Source: Palsa-343 sp036269135 (GTDB lineage: Bacteria; Acidobacteriota; Terriglobia; Terriglobales; Acidobacteriaceae). From it: DNA of 64,000 bases. The notes beneath the pieces are model-generated. The model was not told the origin of the DNA and did no database searches. It was given only the letters and a program-made list of their open reading frames with translations. The position numbers were made by a program, and so were the translations under genes. The DNA is taken from contig DATASQ010000013.1 in the NCBI GenBank assembly GCA_036269135.1, forward strand, positions 8,635 through 72,634, given 5' to 3'. Shown here in pieces: positions 1 through 8,495 of the stretch (the stretch's first letter is position 1; each line of letters opens with the position of its first letter).

Positions 1-300
1 CTGCTGGCAGCTCTCATGCGCCTGGCAACCGGTTCAGCAACCGTTGCCATGGTTACGGCGGCACAGATCGTGGCACCCATTGCGCTGCATAACCCGTCGG
101 TTTCACCGGAGCTGCTGGCGATCGCCACCGGTGCCGGGTCGCTCATTTTCTCGCACGTGAACGACGGCGGTTTTTGGCTGGTGAAGGAATACTTCGGGAT
201 GTCTCTGAGCCAGACCATCTGGAGCTGGTCGATCTGCGAGACCATTATTTCGGTGGGCGGCCTCGGCCTTGTAGAAGTGCTTTCTCTGGTTCTGAGGTGA
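1..300 (+). CDS. GntP-family gluconate/organic-acid permease, C-terminal fragment
   Basis: The reading frame is open from base 1, so this is the 3' end of a gene that begins outside the window. The visible ~99 residues contain the GntP-family C-terminal pattern RLATGSATVAMVTAA, then hydrophobic helices and the SHVNDGGFWLVKEYFG segment typical of gluconate/H+ symporters of the inner membrane. Family members import gluconate or related sugar acids. It converges on the TPR gene ending at 352, with about 50 bases between them. Substrate cannot be told from the fragment. Confidence 0.85.
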   Translation: MLAALMRLATGSATVAMVTAAQIVAPIALHNPSVSPELLAIATGAGSLIFSHVNDGGFWLVKEYFGMSLSQTIWSWSICETIISVGGLGLVEVLSLVLR

Positions 301-351
301 TCGAGAATGGCCGGTGCATTTAGGGTATACAGGCGGAGCCGCGGCTCAGCG

Positions 352-1506
352 TCACCGGGATGCGGGGGGCTGGACATTCTGCTGTGCCTGAAGGGCCCGA
401 GCGCGATTGCGCTCGCGCGCAGCCTCTGCCGAACGTCCCGTGAGGCTGTAAGCGCGGCCGAGCACAAAATGCACCTGCGGGTCGTCAGGGGCAACTGTTG
501 CTGCTTGTTCCAGTGGGCTCACCGCTTGCGCGGGCTGCTTCTCGGCCAGATAACACTGACCTAACTGGAAAAGCGCAGCAAGGTAGGACGGGTTCACCCT
601 CACCGCCTCGAGAAGGTAGGGGATGGCCTGCGCGGTGTTCCCCTGCTTCTGCAGGATCAAACCCATCATGTAACTGGAGACGGGATCGTCGGGATGGTGC
701 TTCAGCTCTTCGCGAAACTCCGCCTCGGCGGCGGATGCCTTGTTTTCGCGCCAGTCGATGAGTCCAAGGCTCTGGTGAACCGATGGGTAGTCAGGATCGG
801 CCGCCAGAACGGCCTGGAACTCCCGCATCGCATCCTGCTCCCTGTATTCGATGTCGTCGGCTAACCCCAGCATGAAATGGGCTTCGGGCGAATTCGGATC
901 GACCGACATAATCCGGTTGAAGACGCTGGTAACTCCGGCGAAATCCTTCTCCCTCCAGTAAGCCTTGCCGAGAATATCGAGGGTTGGCAAGTCTTTGGGG
1001 GCTGCCTGACTGGCGCGTTCCAGGTAAGTGGCTGCCTGATGGTAGCGATCCAGTGCAAACAGATCCAGGCCGGTCAGGTCCAGCGACTGAAAGCAAGGGT
1101 CTTGCTTGGTGAATGATTCCAGCAAAGGTAGCGCCTCGGAATAGCGCTGTGCTCGAAAATAGGCGACGGCAAGATTCCGTTCGGTGATGGGATCGTTCCT
1201 GCGCAGCCTCAGAGCCTGCTCATAAAGCTGGATCGCTTCCGATTCGCGCCCCTGGCGGGCGATGGCGATCGCCAGGTTGTTGAGGACCTCGACGGAATGC
1301 GGAGCCAGCGCCAGCGCCTGGCGGTAGGCCTTCTCCGCTGTTGGATTGTCTCCGGCCTGGAGCGCCCTGGTACCTTCCGCGATATCCCGACTAAACTCCT
1401 GGCGGACCCTGCTTCGAGAAGCGGAGACAGCCTGCGCACGGGCAGGGTGGACGCACAACACGAGGAGCAGGACCCCGCTCAGCAGGCACTCAAATCGCAC
1501 GGGCAT
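352..1506 (-). CDS. Secreted TPR-repeat protein
   Basis: A 384-residue protein from the chosen start; the frame extends upstream to 1587, but the ATG at 1506 gives a clean signal peptide (MPVRFECLL.. then a hydrophobic run ending ..HPARAQA). The rest is roughly nine tetratricopeptide repeats with the usual W/L/G/Y/A/P pattern, such as VEVLNNLAIAIARQGRESEA and PEAHFMLGLADDIEYREQDA. TPR arrays bind other proteins; no enzyme domain is visible. It is divergent from the TonB-dependent receptor at 1817, which suggests a periplasmic partner of that receptor, but that is inference from position only. Confidence 0.8.
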   Translation of the reverse strand: MPVRFECLLSGVLLLVLCVHPARAQAVSASRSRVRQEFSRDIAEGTRALQAGDNPTAEKAYRQALALAPHSVEVLNNLAIAIARQGRESEAIQLYEQALRLRRNDPITERNLAVAYFRAQRYSEALPLLESFTKQDPCFQSLDLTGLDLFALDRYHQAATYLERASQAAPKDLPTLDILGKAYWREKDFAGVTSVFNRIMSVDPNSPEAHFMLGLADDIEYREQDAMREFQAVLAADPDYPSVHQSLGLIDWRENKASAAEAEFREELKHHPDDPVSSYMMGLILQKQGNTAQAIPYLLEAVRVNPSYLAALFQLGQCYLAEKQPAQAVSPLEQAATVAPDDPQVHFVLGRAYSLTGRSAEAARERNRARALQAQQNVQPPASR

Positions 1507-1816
1507 GGATATGAATATTCGCAGGTCAGTGCGCCTTCCCGCTCCGAATACCGTCACAGCTGATCTCCCGGCAACGGGGCCGCCCAAGCGAATTCCTTAT
1601 CCCATTCGCCATTAACCAGCGGTACGTTAATTGACAGAGCATTAACCACTGTGACACCATTCTTGCGTTCGCGTGTGAGCTCTCCAAACAGCCTCTCAGA
1701 TTTTCCCTGCGGGCGGAAATGCGGGAAGCCGCTGGACCGGAGCCCACCAAAACGGACAAGGACACGCAACAAGGGAAATCGGTCGTCAATTCCAGATGCC
1801 TTTGGAGGTCGTTCAG
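1507..1816. promoter_or_regulatory. Divergent intergenic region with three alternating ATTAAC/GTTAAT half-sites
   Basis: This 310-base gap separates the TPR gene (minus) from receptor 1 (plus). It contains ATTAAC at 1611-1616, GTTAAT at 1626-1631 and ATTAAC at 1641-1646. The second is the reverse complement of the first and third, and the units are spaced exactly 15 bases apart with 9-base spacers, so two overlapping inverted repeats share the middle half-site. A TTGACA hexamer at 1631-1636 overlaps the middle half-site by one base, but no good -10 is seen at normal spacing. A regulator site is inferred. No gene is seen here. Confidence 0.4.
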
Positions 1817-4800
1817 GTGCAGGGAAGAAAATTACTCGTTCTCATCGTAACGTTATTCATCTCGTATTCTGCCCTCTTACTTCATAGCCAGCAGCTCAAC
1901 GCTGTTCTAAATGGAACCGTCACGGATCCCTCCGGAGCCGTCGTTCCCGATGCGACGATTACTGTAACGCAGGAGGAGGGCACCACTGCGCCAAGGACGG
2001 TAAAGACCAGCGCGCAGGGCGCCTACAGCCTCAGCGATCTGCCCGCCGGAAACTATAACGTCACCGTTGCCGCTCCGGGTTTTCAAAAGTTCCAGGCTAC
2101 GAATGTCACTCTGTATGTAGCCCAGACGCGCACGGTCAACGCAAAGCTGACCACCGGAACCGTGAGCCAGACCGTCACCGTCCAGCAGAATGCAGTCGCC
2201 CTCAACACAACAACGAGCGAGTTGTCCGGGACCATCTCGGGCACCCAGGTAACGCAGTTACAGCTGAATAACCGCAATTTCGAGCAACTCGTGACCCTGC
2301 AGCCGGGCGTGGTGAGTGCCCTGCCCGACGAGGTTGGGTTCGGCCTGAACAATACCTCTTCGGTTGCGGTTAACGGGGCGCGCGATACGGCCAATAACTG
2401 GTCGGTGGACGGCGCGGATATTAACGACAGCGGCTCGAACGCGACCCTGCTGAATGTTCCCAGTGTCGACGCGATTCAGGAGTTCACTCTGGAAAGAAGC
2501 ACCTATGACGCGGGATTCGGCCGCAGCGGCGCCGGGCAGATCCTTGTCGCCACTAAATCCGGGACCAGCCATTTCCACGGCGACGCGTACGAGTTCAATC
2601 GCAATGATATTTTTAACGCCAACAGCTACTTCAATAACCAGTACAACCTGCCGCGCGCAATCGAGCGCTATAACGACTTTGGCTTCACGATTGGCGGCCC
2701 GGTCATTGTTCCGAAGGCCTACACGGACCGCAATAAGCTTTTCTTCTTCTGGTCGGAGGAATGGCGCAAGGTAACATCTCCGAATACGGTCACTCTCAAC
2801 GCGCCCACGTCTGCCAACCTTGGCGGCTCCTTCAGTGGCCCCATTACCGACGCTCCCGCGGGCTGCGTCGCCTACAACGCGGCGACGAATACCAGCACTG
2901 TTTCTCCGACATGCTATAGCCAGAACGCGAAGGTTTACCTGGCCAATGTCTACGATAAGTTTCCCGCGAACGGGGCGGGAACCTACACCTTCTCCTATAG
3001 CTCGCTCAACAATACCCGTGAAGATCTGGTCCGTATTGATGCCAATCTGACGAATAAGCTGCATTTCTTCGCGCGCGCCATGCAGGATGAGACTCCGGAG
3101 AACTTTCCTCAGGGTCTCTTCGCCGGGTCGAATTTCCCGAACATCGCCGGGTCCACGGTAAACGCTCCGGGACAGAACGTGGTCGGCAACCTCACCTGGA
3201 CTCTATCGCCCAAACTGGTCAATGAGGCGGAGTTTGCCTACAGTCAGGGAACCATCAGCTCCTCGTTCACTCCGGGGTCGATCGCCACATCTCCTTCGAT
3301 CGCCAGCCAACTCACCAACAATACCGCATACAAGGATCCGTACGGGCGCATTCCCGGGATATCGTTCGTGGGCGGCGCGATCCAGGGCTTTGCGTATGGC
3401 AGCACGCCCTATTTCGAGCGGAACCTCGACAGGACGCTGTTCGACAATCTGACGGCGAACCTGGGAAGGCATGTGCTCCGCACAGGAGTAACCGTCTCTC
3501 AGATGTTGAAGACGGAGAACGCCTCGAGCGGCGAAGCGAATTTCGAGTTCAGCAACTTCTCAGACTTCCTTCTCGGCAATGTTTACAGCTATACCCAGGC
3601 CAGCCGTGATACTGTTCCTGATCTTCACTACTTCAACTTTGAAGCCTATGTACAGGACGACTGGCAGATCACGAGTCGACTGACTCTTAACCTGGGACTG
3701 CGCTATAGCTATTTCCCGTCGCCGGGCGACGTTCTGAATACCCTCAACAATTTCGATCCACAACTCTACAATTCCGCGGCGGCTCCGGCCATCGATCCGG
3801 TCTCCGGAAATTTTGTTGCCGGCGGGCAAGTTCCGGCCACTTATGTCAACGGTCTTATCTTCCCGAAGGGGAGCGCCTGCACGCAGGCTGCGGCCATTGC
3901 CCCGGGCATCCAGTGTTCTCCGTGGGGAGCCCATGTGAATCCGGATCCGAAAGACGACTTTGCGCCCCGGCTTGGATTCGCATGGGCACCTTTCGAGAAT
4001 GGCCGGACGGCGGTACACGGCGGCTACGGCATTTTTTACGATCGGAGCCTGAACGGCATCTGGGAACAGAATGCCTTCCAGGATCCTCCTCTTGTGCAGG
4101 TGGCCACGATCAACAACACGCAGTTCGATCATCCTTTGGCCGGGACTTCCAGTGTTTCCCTGAGCCCCAACCATATCGTTTCGACGGGCACTCCAGGTAT
4201 GCCGACGGAGTCCTATATGGACTTCAATCTGTCGGTGCAGCAGCAACTGCGGCCGGATACGGTAGCTGAGATAGCTTATGTGGGATCGCTCGGCCGCCAC
4301 CTTCTGGGAGAACGGGATCTCAATCAGCCGACTCTGGGTGAACGAGCAGCAAATCCCACGGCGTGGGTCACGGCAGTCGTGCCGTACCGCGGCTATTCCT
4401 GGTTTGCATCGAGGATTCCCGAATACTCCAGCAACTACCATTCCCTGCAGGCATCGCTTAATCATCGCGTTGCGAACGGTTTGACACTGGGCATCGCCTA
4501 CACCTGGTCAAAAACGCTCACTAACCAGTCGAACGACCGCGACACGGAAACCTACGACACCTATAACCCGCACCTCGATTACGGACCGGCATCGCTCAAT
4601 CAGCCGCAGACCTTTGTGGCGAACTACGTTTATGACCTGCCCTTTTACCAGCACCAGAACGGTTTCGTGGGGCACACTCTGGGCGGTTGGGAGTTGTCTG
4701 GAATCACCGAGTTTGCCTCGGGGCAGTCGTTCTCGGCACTGCAGGAGGCCGATAACTTCGATTGCCGGACACCGGCCGGAGCGACCACAGGATGTGTTGC

Positions 4801-5179
4801 CGGAACCTATCCCGGCGGGATCAACATCGATCCGAGCGACATTGCCCCGCGGCCGGATGTGGTCGCTTCAATCCATAAGCCAAAGACGCAGACGCAATGG
4901 TTCAGCACCGGCTCTTTCGCCAATGCTGTTGGGCATTTTGGAGATGCCAGCAATGGCATTCTGCTGGGTCCTGGGATTGAACTCTGGGATCTTTCGTCGA
5001 TCAAGAACTTTAACCTCGGAGACAGAGCCAAACTGCAGCTCCGCGGCGAGTTCTTCAATGCCTTCAACCACACGAATTTCGACGCCGTCGGTCAACGCCT
5101 GGGTACGTCGACCTTCGGGCAGGTTACTTCAACTCACGATCCTCGGGAAATTCAGCTGGGAGGAAAGATTACCTTTTGA
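1817..5179 (+). CDS. Oar-type TonB-dependent receptor with carboxypeptidase-regulatory-like domain (receptor 1)
   Basis: About 1120 residues. I chose the GTG at 1817 because GGAGG at 1804-1808 sits 8 bases upstream and the product then begins MQGRKLLVLIVTLF, a clean signal peptide; an in-frame ATG at 1796 lacks a ribosome site. Residues ~27-115 form the Ig-like carboxypeptidase-regulatory fold (NGTVTDPSGAVVPDATITV). Residues ~140-265 are plug-like (LNNRNFEQLVTLQPGV, SVDGADINDSGS, VDAIQEF). The remainder is outer-membrane barrel-like with a C-terminal aromatic end (GGKITF). Such acidobacterial receptors are believed to import glycan-derived or other large ligands with TonB energy; the ligand is unknown. 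A hairpin follows the stop. Confidence 0.9.
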   Translation: MQGRKLLVLIVTLFISYSALLLHSQQLNAVLNGTVTDPSGAVVPDATITVTQEEGTTAPRTVKTSAQGAYSLSDLPAGNYNVTVAAPGFQKFQATNVTLYVAQTRTVNAKLTTGTVSQTVTVQQNAVALNTTTSELSGTISGTQVTQLQLNNRNFEQLVTLQPGVVSALPDEVGFGLNNTSSVAVNGARDTANNWSVDGADINDSGSNATLLNVPSVDAIQEFTLERSTYDAGFGRSGAGQILVATKSGTSHFHGDAYEFNRNDIFNANSYFNNQYNLPRAIERYNDFGFTIGGPVIVPKAYTDRNKLFFFWSEEWRKVTSPNTVTLNAPTSANLGGSFSGPITDAPAGCVAYNAATNTSTVSPTCYSQNAKVYLANVYDKFPANGAGTYTFSYSSLNNTREDLVRIDANLTNKLHFFARAMQDETPENFPQGLFAGSNFPNIAGSTVNAPGQNVVGNLTWTLSPKLVNEAEFAYSQGTISSSFTPGSIATSPSIASQLTNNTAYKDPYGRIPGISFVGGAIQGFAYGSTPYFERNLDRTLFDNLTANLGRHVLRTGVTVSQMLKTENASSGEANFEFSNFSDFLLGNVYSYTQASRDTVPDLHYFNFEAYVQDDWQITSRLTLNLGLRYSYFPSPGDVLNTLNNFDPQLYNSAAAPAIDPVSGNFVAGGQVPATYVNGLIFPKGSACTQAAAIAPGIQCSPWGAHVNPDPKDDFAPRLGFAWAPFENGRTAVHGGYGIFYDRSLNGIWEQNAFQDPPLVQVATINNTQFDHPLAGTSSVSLSPNHIVSTGTPGMPTESYMDFNLSVQQQLRPDTVAEIAYVGSLGRHLLGERDLNQPTLGERAANPTAWVTAVVPYRGYSWFASRIPEYSSNYHSLQASLNHRVANGLTLGIAYTWSKTLTNQSNDRDTETYDTYNPHLDYGPASLNQPQTFVANYVYDLPFYQHQNGFVGHTLGGWELSGITEFASGQSFSALQEADNFDCRTPAGATTGCVAGTYPGGINIDPSDIAPRPDVVASIHKPKTQTQWFSTGSFANAVGHFGDASNGILLGPGIELWDLSSIKNFNLGDRAKLQLRGEFFNAFNHTNFDAVGQRLGTSTFGQVTSTHDPREIQLGGKITF

Positions 5180-5192
5180 TTTCCCGGGGGTG

Positions 5193-5218
5193 GCGGCGGT
5201 GGAATCAATCACCGCCGC
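5193..5218 (+). terminator. Hairpin after receptor 1, possible terminator
   Basis: GCGGCGGTG (5193-5201) pairs perfectly with CACCGCCGC (5210-5218) around an 8-base loop, 14 bases after the receptor stop codon. No T-run follows, so it is a stable hairpin but not a canonical intrinsic terminator. Confidence 0.45.
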
Positions 5219-5311
5219 GCTCTGACAAAGCTGCCGTCTTCGTTACAGGGTCGCGGAAGCCCATGGCTGCACAACTTGCTTCGCTCCTCGTTCAGAGTGC
5301 GTCTGCCGCGT

Positions 5312-5899
5312 TCAGTTCGATGCCGCAGGAGCATGCTGCATCGCCGCGCGCAGGCGAGCCTCTGCCTCATCGCTCCAGTATTTGCAGTTAAGTTGCAGAA
5401 ATACGGATGTGTACGGGATTGTCTCGGTGGTTTTCAGGATGAGCACCGCATAGCTTCTGCTGATGTCGTCGACCTTCTGCAGGAGTTGCGCGTGAGGAAG
5501 CTGAGTTACCGGCCGGGTTCCGAGGATGGCTTTCAAGTCATTTCGGTATCGTGAGACTCCCGGCGCATCCCGCTCGGGAACAAAGGGAAGCTCGGCGTCC
5601 ATGAAAACCACCGGGCGCACATGGATGGAATGGCCGATGGCCCTCAGGACAGCCTGGAGCACCTCCGGTTGCGAAGCGCCCGTTTCGATCGTCTCAATCC
5701 CCGGCGAATTCTGCAGAGGATAGGCGGAATCGACAACCAGGATCCAGTTGCGGTGTCCAAGAAGAGGCAGCGCCTGGCTGAGCTTTGCCTGCCAGGCGGC
5801 GGGTCTGTCCAGCGGCTTTTCTGCGCGGGCACAACAGACGCAGGCGAAGGCGATGGCCATCGCCAAAGCCACCACCCGCGGTACACGGTTCTTGCTCAT
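5312..5899 (-). CDS. Exported RbsD/FucU-like sugar mutarotase-fold protein
   Basis: 195 residues from the ATG at 5899, which is preceded by AGGAGG at ideal spacing; a longer frame to 6031 lacks both features. Residues 1-26 (MSKNRVPRVVALAMAIAFAC..ARA) are a signal peptide. The mature part resembles RbsD/FucU: LPLLGHRNWILVVDSAYP near residues 46-62, with His49 at the position of the RbsD/FucU catalytic histidine, GIETIETGA, and a C-terminal IPYTSVFLQLNCKYW like the RbsD PYANIIL end. RbsD and FucU interconvert pyranose ring forms of ribose or fucose in the cytoplasm, so an exported version is odd. It is last in the minus-strand cluster beginning at 9917, with a 152-base gap before it. The activity is inferred. 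Confidence 0.65.
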   Translation of the reverse strand: MSKNRVPRVVALAMAIAFACVCCARAEKPLDRPAAWQAKLSQALPLLGHRNWILVVDSAYPLQNSPGIETIETGASQPEVLQAVLRAIGHSIHVRPVVFMDAELPFVPERDAPGVSRYRNDLKAILGTRPVTQLPHAQLLQKVDDISRSYAVLILKTTETIPYTSVFLQLNCKYWSDEAEARLRAAMQHAPAASN

Positions 5900-6051
5900 C
5901 GAAAGCCTCCTGCAAAGTGCGCGGACTCCAATGGTAGCCCACGGCGAAGAGTCGCCGCATTGGCAGTAACTCCCTGTCGATGGACACTGTAAACCCGGGC
6001 CGCAGGAGTCATCGCGCTGTCCCCTCGACAATGCCGAAGGGGAATCCTGCG

Positions 6052-7260
6052 CTAGCCTGTCGCGACGGTCAGCAGTTTCTCGAGCGTCAGGACTGAATCG
6101 GATTGAACTCCGCGCGGCAGAGCAGGACTGATAGCTATGGCCTGGTTATGATCCTCGAACCAGGCGACGAATGCGGACTGCTCATATCCGGGCAGGCGCT
6201 GCTGGTTGACCCAGTGATACCAGGCAGCCATGTCGGCATCGACCAACGAACCTTCGGGGTCGAGTGTCGGGATCGCGGTTTCTCCAGAGAGCAGTTCGTT
6301 CATCGGACGCTGTCGCTGCCGCGGTGCAAAGCGCGCCAGCACCGTCAGGGGCTGGGCCCGACGAAGAACTTCCCGGGTGCACCACTGGGCGAAGGTGGTG
6401 CTGAAGATTTGAGTTCCGGAGCCTTCGGTGAACAGGCTCACCTGAAAGCGCGCCAGGACGGGGTCGGTCGAAGTGCTCATGCCGAGCTGGTCGGGCGTGA
6501 GCTGCGCTAACCAGGTGCGTAACTCTTCGGGTCCCATCCCGGGGCGCTGAATCTGTTTCTGCATTTTTCCCAGAAGCCCGGCGCGCAGGGGGTCGAGGCC
6601 GGTCCAGGAAACGCCGGTTAATGCGGGATCGCACTTCGCGGCGGCGCCCCCATCGATATACCAGTGCGCGTAGGGCTCGGGATGGGATTGGGCGCGCATG
6701 CCTGCGGCATCGAGGAGCATACTAAGGCCGTTTTCCGGATTCACCTGCGTGAACCATGTGCCGTGAGGGCGCAGATTGCGGAAGAGCGGCTGGTTCCAGG
6801 AGGGAACATCCTTGCCGATGATGGCAATGCCAAGGCGGCGCATGGGCGGCGCTTCGGGCGGAGTCGCGCTCTGCAGCCGAGCCGCATAGTCAGTGGCAGC
6901 CGCACGGAAAGCATCGAGCTGATGACTGCTCCAGAGCCAGGCAGATTGCTTTTCAAGAAACTGCGCAGGATGACCAACCCAGTCGAATTTCTCCAGATCG
7001 CGCGGGACGGAGATCTGTGCGAAGCCGTGAAACCAGGCGGAACGCTGGTGTTCATCGAGAGCGGCAAGCACAGTTAGCTGTTTCTCAGCGGCGGACCGCT
7101 CGAGCGGAAAGGAAAAGTCGAAGGTGATGATCTCGCGCAGCACGGAGGGGAGCAGGCTCAGGGGAAGCTGGCGGAGCATGTCCAGGTGCGCAGTCGCCAG
7201 GGCGCGCGCCTGGGGCAGCCAGGAGGCGAAATCTGCGGGTGTGAGGTCGCGGGGCTGCAT
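6052..7260 (-). CDS. Conserved-looking protein of unknown function
   Basis: 402 residues starting at MQPRDLTPADFASWLPQARALA, three bases after the stop of the Tat-exported protein gene upstream, so very likely co-transcribed and coupled. No signal peptide, membrane helix or familiar catalytic motif was recognised. Visible features are an Ala/Leu-rich helical N-terminus, a WFHGFAQ segment, a central RLGIAIIGKDVPSWNQPLFRNLRPHGTWF region that looks like an alpha/beta core, and several Trp-rich patches. Its context (TPR protein, alkaline-phosphatase-fold protein, RbsD-like protein) suggests a shared process, but I cannot assign a role. Confidence 0.75.
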   Translation of the reverse strand: MQPRDLTPADFASWLPQARALATAHLDMLRQLPLSLLPSVLREIITFDFSFPLERSAAEKQLTVLAALDEHQRSAWFHGFAQISVPRDLEKFDWVGHPAQFLEKQSAWLWSSHQLDAFRAAATDYAARLQSATPPEAPPMRRLGIAIIGKDVPSWNQPLFRNLRPHGTWFTQVNPENGLSMLLDAAGMRAQSHPEPYAHWYIDGGAAAKCDPALTGVSWTGLDPLRAGLLGKMQKQIQRPGMGPEELRTWLAQLTPDQLGMSTSTDPVLARFQVSLFTEGSGTQIFSTTFAQWCTREVLRRAQPLTVLARFAPRQRQRPMNELLSGETAIPTLDPEGSLVDADMAAWYHWVNQQRLPGYEQSAFVAWFEDHNQAIAISPALPRGVQSDSVLTLEKLLTVATG

Positions 7261-7263
7261 GGA

Positions 7264-8457
7264 TCAAAGAAGCTCCGGAATCGGCTTGCCCACGCTTTGC
7301 GCGGGCGAGAAGCCCATGATGGCGCCGAGGCTGGGCACGAGATCAATGGACTGCAGCGGGTCATCGCAGACGACACCCGCACGAACGCCGGCTCCGAGAA
7401 CCATCATCCAGGTGGTGCGGCTGGCGACATCGCCGGTGCGGTGATGCTGAAAGCCGTTGCCACCGGAGTCGTAGTCCGCATCACGCCCGAAATCCGGCAG
7501 GATGAACATGGTGGTATTGCCGGCATACTCGGGATTCGCCTGGACAGCCTGCCACATTTCCGCGCACAGGCGATCGGTGCGGCGAATGCCTTCGACATAG
7601 AGGGAATAAGCGCCGGAATGAGCGACGTCAATGTCATGCATCGTGATCCACAGCAGGCTGGGGGCTTCCTGCTGCATGAGACGTTTCGCAATATAGACCG
7701 AAAGCTCGTCCGGACTGGAGAGGGTTCGGGCGTGGGCGGTGAAATCGGAAACGGAGAGCCGCAGGATCTTATCCAGCTGCCGGAGCTCAAACTCGCCGCC
7801 GCCGAGTTGCGGCGCATAGAGGGGGCTCTCGTAGTTGTCGCGCAACAGGTGACCGAGATCCGCTCCGTCGGGACGGGCCGCCGCCAGCAGATGCTTGGGC
7901 AGAATAACCGAGGCGCCGTCTCCATAGGAACGGCATGCACTTTCGCCAATGCGGTTGAATCCGTTGCTGGGAGCGACTACAAAGGTGTCGCTCGCCGGAC
8001 GCCTGAGATCGTGGCGGAAATACTCAAAGATCGTCGGGTGCTGCGGAGGAACCGCGGCGAAATTGTTGAGCGTCTCATAAACGCCGGTGGCCAGGCTGGC
8101 CGTGGCGACATAGTGCCCAAGAATGCCGCTGTTGACGACGTGCACGAAGAAGCTGGATTGGGGGATCAGCTCGCGCATCAGGTGCGGTATGTTTTCCTGG
8201 CCTTCGGGGGCAAAGGTCTCCTGATCGCGCGCGCCTCCGCCGAAGGTGATGACAATCACCTTGCGTTTTTTGCGCACGGTTTCTCCATGGAGGAAAGGGC
8301 TCGCCCCCATGAGGGCAGAGCCCATGGCCAGGCCGGCAGCGCCGCGGAGAAAATCGCGGCGGCTCCGGCTCAGGGCCCGCGCAGTGTTCCACGCACGGCT
8401 CGCATCGGCCTGCGAACCTTCGGATTCCCGTCGTGCGCTGAATGCGGTCCCAGTCAT
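7264..8457 (-). CDS. Tat-exported alkaline-phosphatase-superfamily (sulfatase/phosphodiesterase-like) protein
   Basis: 397 residues. A twin-arginine signal, SRRDFLRGAAGLAMGSALMG, lies around residues 32-51. The mature protein has alkaline-phosphatase-superfamily features: KVIVITFGGGARDQETF at the start of the core sheet, a mid-protein WITMHDIDVAHSG, and a C-terminal TTMFILPDFGRDADYDSGGNGFQHHRTGD that looks like the Asp/His metal-ligand end of this fold. The usual Cys/Ser-X-Pro-X-Arg sulfatase motif is absent, so it is not an ordinary sulfatase. It may hydrolyse phosphate or sulfate esters outside the inner membrane. It follows a TPR gene by 38 bases and precedes an unknown gene by 3. Confidence 0.7.
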   Translation of the reverse strand: MTGTAFSARRESEGSQADASRAWNTARALSRSRRDFLRGAAGLAMGSALMGASPFLHGETVRKKRKVIVITFGGGARDQETFAPEGQENIPHLMRELIPQSSFFVHVVNSGILGHYVATASLATGVYETLNNFAAVPPQHPTIFEYFRHDLRRPASDTFVVAPSNGFNRIGESACRSYGDGASVILPKHLLAAARPDGADLGHLLRDNYESPLYAPQLGGGEFELRQLDKILRLSVSDFTAHARTLSSPDELSVYIAKRLMQQEAPSLLWITMHDIDVAHSGAYSLYVEGIRRTDRLCAEMWQAVQANPEYAGNTTMFILPDFGRDADYDSGGNGFQHHRTGDVASRTTWMMVLGAGVRAGVVCDDPLQSIDLVPSLGAIMGFSPAQSVGKPIPELL

Positions 8458-8495
8458 GATCTGATATTCACGGGCGAAGGCGGCCTGTGTACTTC

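Noticed and set aside
1796..1798. ATG as start of receptor 1
   Set aside because: No ribosome site before it, whereas GGAGG precedes the GTG at 1817, and the signal peptide fits the later start.
5985..5998. TGTAAACCC near the RbsD-like gene as a LacI-type site
   Set aside because: Only one half matches; the second arm is missing.
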